DNA from: a virus
Virus record (IMG/VR): IMGVR_UViG_3300034071_000719
Span: 1-64,000 of that record
Length of the DNA stretch: 64,000 bases
Direction: 5' to 3' (one strand)
Shown: piece after piece, positions 45,314 through 54,540 of the stretch
How positions within the stretch are numbered: position 1 is the first letter of the stretch
Layout: the number at the start of each line of letters is the position of its first letter
Made by a program: the position numbers and the translations under genes
Notes under the pieces: generated by a model
Databases searched by the model: none
Seen by the model: only the letters and a program-made list of their open reading frames with translations
Told to the model about the DNA's origin: nothing

Positions 45314-46460
45314 TAATGCATTTTGCATTAAACCGTGGACGCAAGCATGTATCAGAACAAATGGTGATATTACTTTATGCTGTCAGAGTTTAGAAAAATC
45401 AAACTTTAATTTAAAAACATCAACAATAGATGCTTGGTGGAATAGTGAATTTGTGTCTACAACCCGAACTCAAATGTTAAACAAAACTATTCCACCGGCA
45501 TGCATGAGTTGTGCAGCAGAAGAACAACAAGGTAGTATTAGTTTACGGCAAAAATCTAATAAAGAATATAAAATTTTTGAGCAATACGCAGAGCAAACAC
45601 TATCACATTTTCGTTATCCTATGCTATCGCCTATCGAAATGGAAATACAACTTACTAATTTATGTAATTTAAAATGTTTAATGTGTGCCGAAGAGGCAAG
45701 TAGTGCTTTATTAAGCGAGAATATGCGCTTAAGAATAAACATATCCAAGCCCGATGATTACACTTTAAGTGATAGTGACTTTAATAAGATACAGGCATGG
45801 ATTGCAACCAAACCTAAATCGATTAATTTTCGCGGTGGCGAGCCACTCGTGGTGCCAGAAATTAAAAGGTTATTACAGTGGGGAGTAGAGCAGGAATTGT
45901 TGGCAGACACAGTAATACATATATCTACAAATGCAACTAAATTAGATAATGAATGGATGTCTATACTAACATCAATTAAGCAATTACGAATCATGGTCAG
46001 TATAGATGCAATCGGACAGTTAAATGATTATATTCGATTCGGTAGTAAATGGGATATAATTAACACCAATGTTGCTAAATTATCACGTATACCAGGAATA
46101 AATTTAGTAGTACATGCCACTATACAAAATTTAAATATCCTATCTATAGGAAATTTGATTACTTGGTGTGAATTAAATAGTTACTTTTTTGATTTTACTA
46201 TTCTGTCAGAGCCGACTATATTCAAACTTACTAATTTACCATCTAATTTGTTGTCTGACGCAATGCATAATCTTAGGGAATTGTCTGATACGGCAGGTAA
46301 TGGAGCACACCTGGCTGACATTGTTGAGCATGCGATTCAATCGTCGGATTCCCAATGGGATAATTTTAAAAATGAAATTAATATGAGAGATCAAGCAAGG
46401 AATACATCTATTCTAGATATTATTCCACAATTCAGAGAGTATTGGCATGCCAAAAATTAA
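45300..46460 (+). CDS. Radical SAM protein 2 of 7, N-terminal twitch type
   Basis: A 386-residue radical SAM protein. Twitch cysteines are CIKPW, TLCC and CMSC; the radical SAM motif is CNLKCLMC (Cys122, 126, 129) with RGGEPLV downstream, and NDYIRFGSKWD in the second half. The C terminus (DIIPQFREYW) shares the short FPxxxxW-like tail seen in the others. It starts 14 bases before the previous stop, and the next gene starts in the same arrangement (MPKRNN, MPKINN), suggesting a duplicated junction. Confidence 0.85.
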   Translation: MPKRNNAFCIKPWTQACIRTNGDITLCCQSLEKSNFNLKTSTIDAWWNSEFVSTTRTQMLNKTIPPACMSCAAEEQQGSISLRQKSNKEYKIFEQYAEQTLSHFRYPMLSPIEMEIQLTNLCNLKCLMCAEEASSALLSENMRLRINISKPDDYTLSDSDFNKIQAWIATKPKSINFRGGEPLVVPEIKRLLQWGVEQELLADTVIHISTNATKLDNEWMSILTSIKQLRIMVSIDAIGQLNDYIRFGSKWDIINTNVAKLSRIPGINLVVHATIQNLNILSIGNLITWCELNSYFFDFTILSEPTIFKLTNLPSNLLSDAMHNLRELSDTAGNGAHLADIVEHAIQSSDSQWDNFKNEINMRDQARNTSILDIIPQFREYWHAKN

Positions 46461-47781
46461 CAACGAAACAGATTTAGAATATAAGCGTAGAGTGATCGAC
46501 ATTAAGTCGGATAGCTTTTGCGCGGCCAAATGGTACAATGCTACTATATGGTTAGGGTCAGGGCAGACTACAAGTTGCCATCATCCGCTACCACATCAAA
46601 TCGATATAGAAGCAATTAAAACAAATCCAAGTGCAATACACAACACTCCACAAAAGAAAGAACAGCGTAGACAAATGCAAGTAGGCGAACGACCCGCGGG
46701 CTGTGACTACTGCTGGAAGATAGAAGACATGAGCACAGATGCAGTTAGTGACCGTGTATATAAGACTGTAATTTATAATGACAAGGACTTAGATGATGCA
46801 TACAATTTACCTGCAAGCGAAGATGTTAACTTACAAACTTTGGAAATTGCCTTTGACAGAACTTGTCAGTTTGCTTGTTCTTACTGCAATCCTGCTTTTA
46901 GCACTAGTTGGGTTAGGGATATACATCAAAACGGCGCATACACCAATTTGGTTTCAGATGGCAGAAATCACTTTACTCATGAGCATAATAGTAGTCAATT
47001 GTTTAAACTCAATGAAGTTAATCCATATGTCGAAGCGTTCTTCAAATGGTGGGAAACAGACTTACACAAAACATTAAAAGAGCTACGCATTACAGGTGGC
47101 GAACCACTAATGTCGGATAACACATGGCGCTTAATCGATTGGTTTAAAGCACACAAAGGCGAAAGTAAAACACGTCTTGCTATTAACAGTAATCTCGGCT
47201 TTAAGCGTGAGATACTTGAACGCTTACTTGATAGCACACAAGGACTTGAGCTTGACATTTACACTAGCAACGAGTCAATGGGTAACCATGCAGAATATAT
47301 ACGTGATGGGCTAGATTGGAAACAATGGAGTGAGAATTTAATATTTCTACTAGAGTCTAAAAAAGTACGTGGCATACATGTCATGGGTACAATCAATGCA
47401 TTGTGCTTATCTAGTCTGAGTGAATTCTTATGGAATATGATGAAACTTAAAGAGAAATATGGTCGGGAAGCATTATCGTTTACATTAAACATTTTACGCT
47501 TTCCTAGCTTCCAAAGTCCGCTTATACTTCCGATCGAACTTCGTACAAAATATAGTAACGAGCTTGCAGAATTTTTGTTTAATAATAAAGAGAATGCGGT
47601 ATTACACGAACATGAACGTGAACACATTAAACGTTTGATTGATTACTTAAAGCAAGATACACAAGTTGACAGTAATTTACAAAACGATTTTAAACAGTTT
47701 TATCAGCAATACGACCAACGTCGTGACAAAGACTTTAAATACACGTTTACACAATTAACTAACTGGTACGAAACACTATGA
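46447..47781 (+). CDS. Radical SAM protein 3 of 7, N-terminal twitch type
   Basis: A 444-residue protein with twitch cysteines CAAKW, TSCHHP and CDYC, radical SAM motif CQFACSYC (Cys140, 144, 147), TGGEPLM and HAEYIRDGLDW. It groups with protein 1 by the SC[YH]HP variant of the twitch domain and by long shared segments. It overlaps the previous gene by 14 bases and the next by 4, so all are one translational unit. Confidence 0.85.
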   Translation: MPKINNETDLEYKRRVIDIKSDSFCAAKWYNATIWLGSGQTTSCHHPLPHQIDIEAIKTNPSAIHNTPQKKEQRRQMQVGERPAGCDYCWKIEDMSTDAVSDRVYKTVIYNDKDLDDAYNLPASEDVNLQTLEIAFDRTCQFACSYCNPAFSTSWVRDIHQNGAYTNLVSDGRNHFTHEHNSSQLFKLNEVNPYVEAFFKWWETDLHKTLKELRITGGEPLMSDNTWRLIDWFKAHKGESKTRLAINSNLGFKREILERLLDSTQGLELDIYTSNESMGNHAEYIRDGLDWKQWSENLIFLLESKKVRGIHVMGTINALCLSSLSEFLWNMMKLKEKYGREALSFTLNILRFPSFQSPLILPIELRTKYSNELAEFLFNNKENAVLHEHEREHIKRLIDYLKQDTQVDSNLQNDFKQFYQQYDQRRDKDFKYTFTQLTNWYETL

Positions 47782-49112
47782 AAATAAAAAAGACCAAGGG
47801 CAATTTTAAAAACTATGATTATAATAGTACCATGCCCTTATACTGTGACCCTGCAGACTTAACAGCAAAACATAAAGAACTCTTAACAGAAAGTAAAGTA
47901 TTCTGTATACTGCCGTGGATTCATATGCATGCGTTTCCAGACGGAAGAGCATACCCTTGCTGTTTAGGCGAAATGTGGCAACCGATTGGTGACTTGCGCA
48001 AAAATACAATGGAAGAAGTATGGAATGATGCGCCTATGCGTAAGATGCGTACAAACATGTTAAATGATAAACCGTGTAAAGAATGTACTAAGTGTTACGA
48101 ACTAGAAGATAATAGTTTCTTTAGTATGCGCAATAGCTTTAGTAAGGACTTCGGTCATTTAATCGAACTAAGCGATGCTACCAACGATGATGGTAGCTTA
48201 GATGATTTTACATTACGTTATTATGATGTACGTTTTAGTAATTTATGTAATTTTCGTTGCCGTAGCTGTGGTCCTATCTTTAGTAGTAATTGGTACAATG
48301 ACCATGTTAAACTGTATGGTAAAAAGCCCGAGGTACTAGGTAAAGAAATGGCAATGGTTGAATATGCCGGCCGCCACAAGTATGATATGTGGGAGCAAAT
48401 GCAAGAACATATCCCTAACTTAGAACAAATATACTTTGCTGGTGGCGAACCACTTATCATGGAAGAGCATTACATGATTCTTAAAGAATTGGTAGCTCAA
48501 AAATTATTCCATGTTCGTTTAATATATAATACTAACTTTAGCGAAATGGTATACAAAGGGCAAGATGTATTTGAACTTTGGAAATTGTTTGATAGCGTAA
48601 GCATCGGCGCAAGTTTAGATGATAATTATGCACGTGGCGAATACATGCGCAAAGGACAAGAGTGGGAACAAACAGAAGCCAATCGCCGTCGAATGTTAGA
48701 AGTCTGTCCAAATGTAGACTTTTATGTAAGTAGCACTGTTAGCTTATATAATGTATTACATGTAACAGAATTTCATAGAGATTGGGTTGAAAAAGGACTA
48801 GTGCGCCCGCAAGATTGGAATATTAATCTATGCCAAAGTCCAGACAGAATTCGTGCAGATGTATTACCTGATGTATATAAACAACAAGCAATTAAGAAAA
48901 TTGAAGAGCACATAAAATGGCTTGAACCGCAAGATTCTATTAGTAGAGCAACTGGCGGATACAAAGGGATTATTAATTTCTTAAATCAACACGATAACAG
49001 TCACTTTTTACCTGAATTCTTTAAGTCTAATGATGAAGTTGATGTAGTTAGAGAAGAGAAGTTCGAAGAAGTATTTCCAGAATATGCAGAGTTGAGATCA
49101 TATGTCAAATAA
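47778..49112 (+). CDS. Radical SAM protein 4 of 7, N-terminal twitch type
   Basis: A 444-residue protein with CILPW, YPCC and PCKECTKC as the putative auxiliary-cluster ligands, radical SAM motif CNFRCRSC (Cys157, 161, 164), AGGEPLI and RGEYMRKGQEW. The C terminus ends EVFPEYAELRSYV. It belongs to the C..PW/CC subgroup with proteins 2, 5, 6 and 7. Overlaps: 4 bases with the previous gene and 11 with the next. Confidence 0.85.
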   Translation: MKIKKTKGNFKNYDYNSTMPLYCDPADLTAKHKELLTESKVFCILPWIHMHAFPDGRAYPCCLGEMWQPIGDLRKNTMEEVWNDAPMRKMRTNMLNDKPCKECTKCYELEDNSFFSMRNSFSKDFGHLIELSDATNDDGSLDDFTLRYYDVRFSNLCNFRCRSCGPIFSSNWYNDHVKLYGKKPEVLGKEMAMVEYAGRHKYDMWEQMQEHIPNLEQIYFAGGEPLIMEEHYMILKELVAQKLFHVRLIYNTNFSEMVYKGQDVFELWKLFDSVSIGASLDDNYARGEYMRKGQEWEQTEANRRRMLEVCPNVDFYVSSTVSLYNVLHVTEFHRDWVEKGLVRPQDWNINLCQSPDRIRADVLPDVYKQQAIKKIEEHIKWLEPQDSISRATGGYKGIINFLNQHDNSHFLPEFFKSNDEVDVVREEKFEEVFPEYAELRSYVK

Positions 49113-50313
49113 TGAATTACCTAAAACTATATGTATGGTACCTTGGATTAGTGTCGAAACTAGCCCAATAAGTACTACCCGTCCTTGCTGTTTAGCATTA
49201 GACGAAATTACTCGCACCGACGGTACTAAGTACAGTCTTAAAGATAGTACATTAGAAGAAGTTTATCATAGTCCATATATGCAAAATTTACGTCAAGAGT
49301 TTTTAGATGGCAAGAAACCAGAAACATGTAAAAGATGCTGGGATGAAGAAGATGCTGGCCGCGCAAGTAAACGAATAAACAGTAGAATTCGTCTTAAAGA
49401 GTACTACGATCAAATTGATTGGACTAATACCAATCCTAATCAGCTGTGGTTCATTGACTTAAAACTAGGTAATATTTGCAATCTAAAATGTCGTATATGT
49501 GGTAGTTGGTCTAGTAGTAAATGGGCACAAGAAGAAATCGCATACATGCCGGAACTTAAAAATAAAAAAGAACATCTTGCATATAAATTTTTAACAGATG
49601 GAGCATGGCCACGGGAAAGTGTTGATTTTTGGGAGAACTTAAAATCATTATTACCAAACATTAAGTACTTTGAATTTACAGGTGGTGAGCCATTTTTAAT
49701 CAAAGAACACTTTGAGCTTTTGCAGTATGCAGTCGAACATGGCTATAGTAAAAATATTGAAATACATTATAATACAAATGGAACAGTGTTTCCAGAGAAT
49801 GGTGCTGAACTATGGAATCAATTTAAACGTGTAGAAGTTGCATTTAGTATAGACAACGTTGGCGCTCAATTTGAGTACGAACGGTATGGCGCAATCTGGG
49901 ATGAAGTACAAACAAACATAGCTAAGTTCAATGCAATGCGCAATGATATAATTACTACGCAAATATGTTTAACTATCAATATACAAAACGTATACTATCT
50001 GCCAGAATTATGTGAATGGATTAATACACAAACATTTGACCATACATATTTTAATATGTTGCATGATCCAAATCACATGAACATTAACAATATGACTCCT
50101 GCAGCAAACAAGTTAGTTATCCAACGTCTGTCGGGATATGCTTTTTCACCTAGACATAAAGCTGAAATAATTCGTATTATTAAATTTATCGAAAACGGCA
50201 AAGGCGGTAGCGGACAAGATTTTATGCGGAAAATGCAAACAACAGATGCATATCGCAATGAAAGTTTCTTGACCACACACAAAGAAATTGCACTTGCAAT
50301 GGGCTATAAATGA
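49102..50313 (+). CDS. Radical SAM protein 5 of 7, N-terminal twitch type
   Basis: A 403-residue protein. Twitch residues are CMVPW, RPCC and CKRC; the radical SAM motif is CNLKCRIC (Cys126, 130, 133) with TGGEPFL, and FEYERYGAIWD follows. It is complete, with all cluster cysteines present. The next gene starts within its stop codon region (ATGA overlap). Confidence 0.85.
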   Translation: MSNNELPKTICMVPWISVETSPISTTRPCCLALDEITRTDGTKYSLKDSTLEEVYHSPYMQNLRQEFLDGKKPETCKRCWDEEDAGRASKRINSRIRLKEYYDQIDWTNTNPNQLWFIDLKLGNICNLKCRICGSWSSSKWAQEEIAYMPELKNKKEHLAYKFLTDGAWPRESVDFWENLKSLLPNIKYFEFTGGEPFLIKEHFELLQYAVEHGYSKNIEIHYNTNGTVFPENGAELWNQFKRVEVAFSIDNVGAQFEYERYGAIWDEVQTNIAKFNAMRNDIITTQICLTINIQNVYYLPELCEWINTQTFDHTYFNMLHDPNHMNINNMTPAANKLVIQRLSGYAFSPRHKAEIIRIIKFIENGKGGSGQDFMRKMQTTDAYRNESFLTTHKEIALAMGYK

Positions 50314-51347
50314 TAACACGGTGTAATGCGCCGTGGGTAGCACGGTTTATTAATCCAACTGGGCGAGTAACACCGTGTTGTTACATAGTACCGACTAATA
50401 TAGAAAAACTCAAAGAATCATTTGATAACGGTATAAAAAGCCCAGCATGTGGTTATTGTTGGTTGGCAGAAAAAAATAATGTACATAGTCCTCGGTTAGA
50501 TTATAATAACTTGCTGGGCAACACAGTAACTCACTTAACTATTAATTTAGGTAATTACTGCAATGCTGAATGTATAATGTGCAACGGTAATACTAGTAGT
50601 AGCCGCAATTCATGGGCGCGATTACATAGCCCAAAAGAATTTAAAATTAATGTAATACCCGAAGCCAATATTGATAATTTTGATTTTTTGGAATATCCGG
50701 ATTTAACAACATTAACTCTATTAGGTGGCGAACCAGCAATACATCCGAGCACTATTAAAATTTTAAATCAATTAATAGAACAGGATTTAGCAAAGAATGT
50801 AAACATTAGTTTAAATACTAATGCCAGTAAACTTGATGATATATTGATAGACAGACTCCGTTGTTTTAAAAGTATATCGGTTACATTAAGTATCGACGGA
50901 ACCGGCAAGTATTTTGAATATCAGCGCCGCCCCCTAAGATGGGATCAAGTTAAAGTAATTGCTGAGCAATGGATGGAGATTAGTGAAAGCATAGTTATTA
51001 ATTATGTAGTAACTGCGATTAGTGTGTGGTCATTTAATGATTTTATTTCGTGGTTTGTAGAGTTGCCTGATTCAATTCATAACAAACAGCCACAAATTTC
51101 AATGAATCAGGTCTGGGTGATGAATCATGCATACCTAACGTTGGCTGTATTAACAGACGATCAAAAACAACAATGGTTAGTAGAAGCAATTGATCATCCG
51201 GCTAAGCAAGATATAATAAACATTTTAAATAGTGTAACTTATAACGCAGCTCAATGTACAATCTTCAAAGAAAAAATGAAATTAGAAGATATAACTGCTA
51301 AATTAAAGTTTGCTGAGATATTTCCGGACTGGCTACTAAATGACTAA
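50310..51347 (+). CDS. Radical SAM protein 6 of 7, N-terminal twitch type, shortest
   Basis: A 345-residue protein, the smallest of the series. Twitch cysteines CNAPW, TPCC and CGYC; radical SAM motif CNAECIMC (Cys84, 88, 91); LGGEPAI; and FEYQRRPLRWD. The linker between the twitch domain and the SAM motif is much shorter than in the others. The C terminus (FAEIFPDWLLND) keeps the conserved tail. Confidence 0.85.
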   Translation: MITRCNAPWVARFINPTGRVTPCCYIVPTNIEKLKESFDNGIKSPACGYCWLAEKNNVHSPRLDYNNLLGNTVTHLTINLGNYCNAECIMCNGNTSSSRNSWARLHSPKEFKINVIPEANIDNFDFLEYPDLTTLTLLGGEPAIHPSTIKILNQLIEQDLAKNVNISLNTNASKLDDILIDRLRCFKSISVTLSIDGTGKYFEYQRRPLRWDQVKVIAEQWMEISESIVINYVVTAISVWSFNDFISWFVELPDSIHNKQPQISMNQVWVMNHAYLTLAVLTDDQKQQWLVEAIDHPAKQDIINILNSVTYNAAQCTIFKEKMKLEDITAKLKFAEIFPDWLLND

Positions 51348-52626
51348 ACCACAAACACTTTGTTTAGCACCGTGGGTACACACATATCTTTCACCACAAA
51401 CTGAAAGACGTATGTGTTGTGCTAGTCGCGAGCCGGCGCAGAACTTTGAACAGTATATCGACGTCTCGGCGGGTACAGGGCGTTATATACCAATAACTCT
51501 GGATGAACACTGGAATAGCGAGCACATGCGGTCGGTCCGTCGTCGCATGATTGCTGGGGAAACCCTCCCAGAGTGTGAGGTATGTAATGATAAACTGTTG
51601 AATACATCAGTTTACCGTAGTTATTTTGATCAGATGTTTGGTGATAAATATTTACAAGTAACAGAAACAACAGATTCAACGGGTTACACAACAATGCGCC
51701 CTGTAAGTTGGGATTATAGATTTAGTAATCTGTGCAACTTTAAATGTCGTATGTGTGGTGATATGTTAAGCAGTGCTTGGGAAACTGAGCAACGTCAACA
51801 TAATATGATTAACTGGCATAACCCCAAGAACAATTGGATGAAGCCAGAAGTAAAGCAAGAAATTACAGCATTTCAAGATAGTCAAATAGAACAAGAGTTT
51901 GCTCGAGCAGTCGAAGATCATCAAGTTGAGGAAGTATATTGGGTAGGCGGTGAGCCACTAATGTATGAACAACACTGGCGTTATATGAAACGCATTATTG
52001 ATTTAGGAGATGGCAAACATGCTTACGCACGGTACAATACAAATCTTAGCCGCGTCAACTATCGTGGCGTCAATCTCTACACTGACATTTTATCTGGGCT
52101 ACGCGATTGGCAAATCTGTGCCAGTCTCGACGGAACTGGAGCAATTGGAGAATATATTAGAACAGGACTTGATTATAATCAATGGCTTGAAAATTTCCGT
52201 GAAGGAGTTAGAATTGCAAGTCACAGACGCCAAATGCGAATTGACTTCACTCTCACACTGCCCGGCATGTTTGAAGTCACAAACATTACCCAGCTTGCTT
52301 CGGAAGAAAACGTAGACATACTGGCTAAAGTTGTTTTCGGCTTTAGCCCAGACATTATCCTTAGTCCCCTTGCACTACCACGCGACTTACTACATCCATG
52401 GTTAGACGAACTAATCCCGCAAACTTCTGGAGCCATGCAAGATATACTTGTACAGCTAAAATCACGACCAACGTTCGACGAGCAATGGCCTGATACATAT
52501 AAGAAAGAGCTTGACAAAGGTAAGCAACGTGTGTTACAATTAGAAAGTATACGTAACGATACATATACGTTAGCAGACATATTAAAAGAGAGACCCGAAG
52601 TATATGAATGGTACCAATCAATCTAA
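51340..52626 (+). CDS. Radical SAM protein 7 of 7, N-terminal twitch type
   Basis: A 428-residue protein with CLAPW, RMCC and CEVC twitch cysteines, radical SAM motif CNFKCRMC (Cys132, 136, 139), VGGEPLM and GEYIRTGLDYNQW. It ends DILKERPEVYEWY. It overlaps the previous stop by 8 bases and the next start by 23. An alternative plus-strand frame of about 98 codons inside it (52019-52315) has a good ribosome site but is probably fortuitous. Confidence 0.85.
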   Translation: MTKPQTLCLAPWVHTYLSPQTERRMCCASREPAQNFEQYIDVSAGTGRYIPITLDEHWNSEHMRSVRRRMIAGETLPECEVCNDKLLNTSVYRSYFDQMFGDKYLQVTETTDSTGYTTMRPVSWDYRFSNLCNFKCRMCGDMLSSAWETEQRQHNMINWHNPKNNWMKPEVKQEITAFQDSQIEQEFARAVEDHQVEEVYWVGGEPLMYEQHWRYMKRIIDLGDGKHAYARYNTNLSRVNYRGVNLYTDILSGLRDWQICASLDGTGAIGEYIRTGLDYNQWLENFREGVRIASHRRQMRIDFTLTLPGMFEVTNITQLASEENVDILAKVVFGFSPDIILSPLALPRDLLHPWLDELIPQTSGAMQDILVQLKSRPTFDEQWPDTYKKELDKGKQRVLQLESIRNDTYTLADILKERPEVYEWYQSI

Positions 52627-53776
52627 AGTAACTGTAACACTACGCAACCCGCTAGATTTTGCAGATCAACTTGAATACTATATTATTCCTAATGATACAC
52701 AGTTGGCAGCCGATTGGATTATTGCCCTCAAAGAAATTCTATCAGCTAATAATCAATTAGAGAAGAATTATTGTTTTATGGGATTTCCGGAGTCTGCTAG
52801 AACACTAGAATATCTATGCGAACAAACAAATATTGCAGTTGAAATAATTAATAAATTTGATTTTACTCTTTACGGATTGGATAATTATATCATTGAAGAA
52901 TGGTTTAATCTTGATACAGTTCGATTTCCTGCTTCCTACCCTATCGAAGGTTCATTTGATAAACCCGGTACCGTCACTAATTCTAAACGTGTAGAGATTG
53001 GATTATATCCAAAACACAGTATATTGAATAGATTACATACACATTTCGAGAGATTACAAGGAACAGTTGATAATCTTAGCGAGTATTACAAAGTAGCAGA
53101 TTACAATACAAAATATGCTATTAGACAATTAAATATATTGTGTCACGAAATGGAATCGTTGATACTGAGTCAGCGAAAAAAAGCAAGCACACCGGAATGG
53201 ATTAGACCTAGCCAAATTACGACTTTCTTAGGAATAAATAGATTTCCGTTGGATAAATCACATATTACTGGATTTGCTAGCAACGGGTACGACCGTAGAT
53301 TTGGTCATGTATACATGCACTGGGCACAAATAGGCAAGACATTAATGGAAGTATTTCACGATGAAGCGGCACCCGATCTGACCTCAACTATATGTGAGAC
53401 CATTAATAGTTTAAAATATTATAGCGGTGAGTTTGATATTGAATGGGCAAAGGATGTTACCAAAGCAGATAATTATCCGTGGGTAACTAAACAAGCTGCT
53501 GAATTTACTGCATGGCTAATTCAGCAAGGCCTCGATATTACTGATCCTTCATTGAGCCTAGGTTATCTTCCTATAGGTCAGGTCGATCTTATTGCTAGTT
53601 TTGGAACCAGCGATATGGTTACTGTATGGGATATGTTAAGTACGCACCTAGACATATACAAAATAGAAGTCGACGGAGTAAGTAACACTTTTGATTATTG
53701 TTGGTCAGACGATGACTATAAACAAAAACAAATAGATATGATGAAACCGGGATATGATTTTAGTAGCCGCAGGTGA
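52604..53776 (+). CDS. Protein of unknown function linked to the radical SAM run
   Basis: A 390-residue protein with no recognised motif. It begins with a beta-strand region (KVTVTLRNPLDFADQLEYYIIPND), has NYCFMGFPESARTLEYLCEQ and, in the middle, a helical segment (LHTHFERLQGTVDNLSEYY). His- and Asp-containing stretches (THFERLQ, FGHVYMHWAQIG) could bind metal, but this is speculation. It begins inside the last radical SAM gene and ends inside the next SGNH gene, so it is probably part of the same pathway, possibly a partner or substrate-handling protein. Confidence 0.5.
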   Translation: MNGTNQSKVTVTLRNPLDFADQLEYYIIPNDTQLAADWIIALKEILSANNQLEKNYCFMGFPESARTLEYLCEQTNIAVEIINKFDFTLYGLDNYIIEEWFNLDTVRFPASYPIEGSFDKPGTVTNSKRVEIGLYPKHSILNRLHTHFERLQGTVDNLSEYYKVADYNTKYAIRQLNILCHEMESLILSQRKKASTPEWIRPSQITTFLGINRFPLDKSHITGFASNGYDRRFGHVYMHWAQIGKTLMEVFHDEAAPDLTSTICETINSLKYYSGEFDIEWAKDVTKADNYPWVTKQAAEFTAWLIQQGLDITDPSLSLGYLPIGQVDLIASFGTSDMVTVWDMLSTHLDIYKIEVDGVSNTFDYCWSDDDYKQKQIDMMKPGYDFSSRR

Positions 53777-54464
53777 TAGTTTTGTATGGGGAATAGAACT
53801 AGCTAATTGCGTTCACTATAACATTGGTGGGCACAGCCTAAATTCCTTTCCGGCTTTGTTAGCTCAACAATCTAATATGAGATATATATGTGCAGCAATG
53901 CCGGGTAATGCTAATAATGCAATTGGTAGAATGGCAATTGACGCATTGAGCAAAATAGATGACGATAAGTTTTTATTAGTTGAATGGACTTATCCACAAC
54001 GCTGTGAATTTAGAATTAACGACAAGTGGGTTAGCATAAACAGCTGGCATACTGACGCTAAAGAATTTAGTGAAAGTTATTTTAAACATGCCGGCGATAG
54101 CGAATACTACGAAATTTACTCTATTCTTAAAGAAATAGTATTTCTGCAACAATATTGCATGATAAACAAGATACCATATATGTTTATGACTGCTAACAAT
54201 CATTTCTATAAACATGAAAATTATTTTAGATACAGTGATACTAATTTGACGAACTTATTTAATCAAATTAATTGGGATAATTGGTTTTGGTTTGATGCTC
54301 CTGCACCAGCAACTGATCAGCACACACCAAGAGGATTCTACCAATGGGCAGTTGAAAATAAGTATAAAGTAGGCCGAAATGGCCACCCCCTTGAAGAAGC
54401 ACATAAAGATGCTGCAATATTAATTAGGAAGAAATTCAATGAATTGGCTGCTAAACATAATTAA
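53754..54464 (+). CDS. SGNH hydrolase-like protein
   Basis: A 236-residue protein with block I GDSFVWG (Ser9) and a C-terminal NGHPLEEAH that supplies the catalytic His. The CAAMPGNANNAIG segment fits block III (GxNxx). SGNH enzymes are esterases or acyl hydrolases; in this island the substrate may be an acylated glycan. The ATG is within the preceding reading frame. Confidence 0.7.
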   Translation: MILVAAGDSFVWGIELANCVHYNIGGHSLNSFPALLAQQSNMRYICAAMPGNANNAIGRMAIDALSKIDDDKFLLVEWTYPQRCEFRINDKWVSINSWHTDAKEFSESYFKHAGDSEYYEIYSILKEIVFLQQYCMINKIPYMFMTANNHFYKHENYFRYSDTNLTNLFNQINWDNWFWFDAPAPATDQHTPRGFYQWAVENKYKVGRNGHPLEEAHKDAAILIRKKFNELAAKHN

Positions 54465-54540
54465 TCGTGTTAAATTAGAAATACGTTATCGTAAGAAACT
54501 TAAAGAATTGCGTAAGCGCGATCCATTTATCTATAAATGA
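54439..54540 (+). CDS. 33-residue conserved basic protein
   Basis: A short gene overlapping both SGNH genes: ATG at 54439 with AGGAAG upstream, TGA at 54538-54540 overlapping the next ATG. The product is a basic helix ending KELRKRDPFIYK, a tail pattern I recall from small proteins of T4-like aquatic phages. Net charge is strongly positive. It may bind nucleic acid or membrane. It is the only small basic peptide beside the radical SAM run, so it could be a modified peptide, but nothing in the sequence shows this. Confidence 0.6.
   Translation: MNWLLNIINRVKLEIRYRKKLKELRKRDPFIYK

Noticed and set aside
46793-47077. Hydrophobic 94-codon plus-strand frame inside radical SAM gene 3
   Set aside because: No convincing ribosome site; a hydrophobic stretch is an ordinary result of frame shift here.
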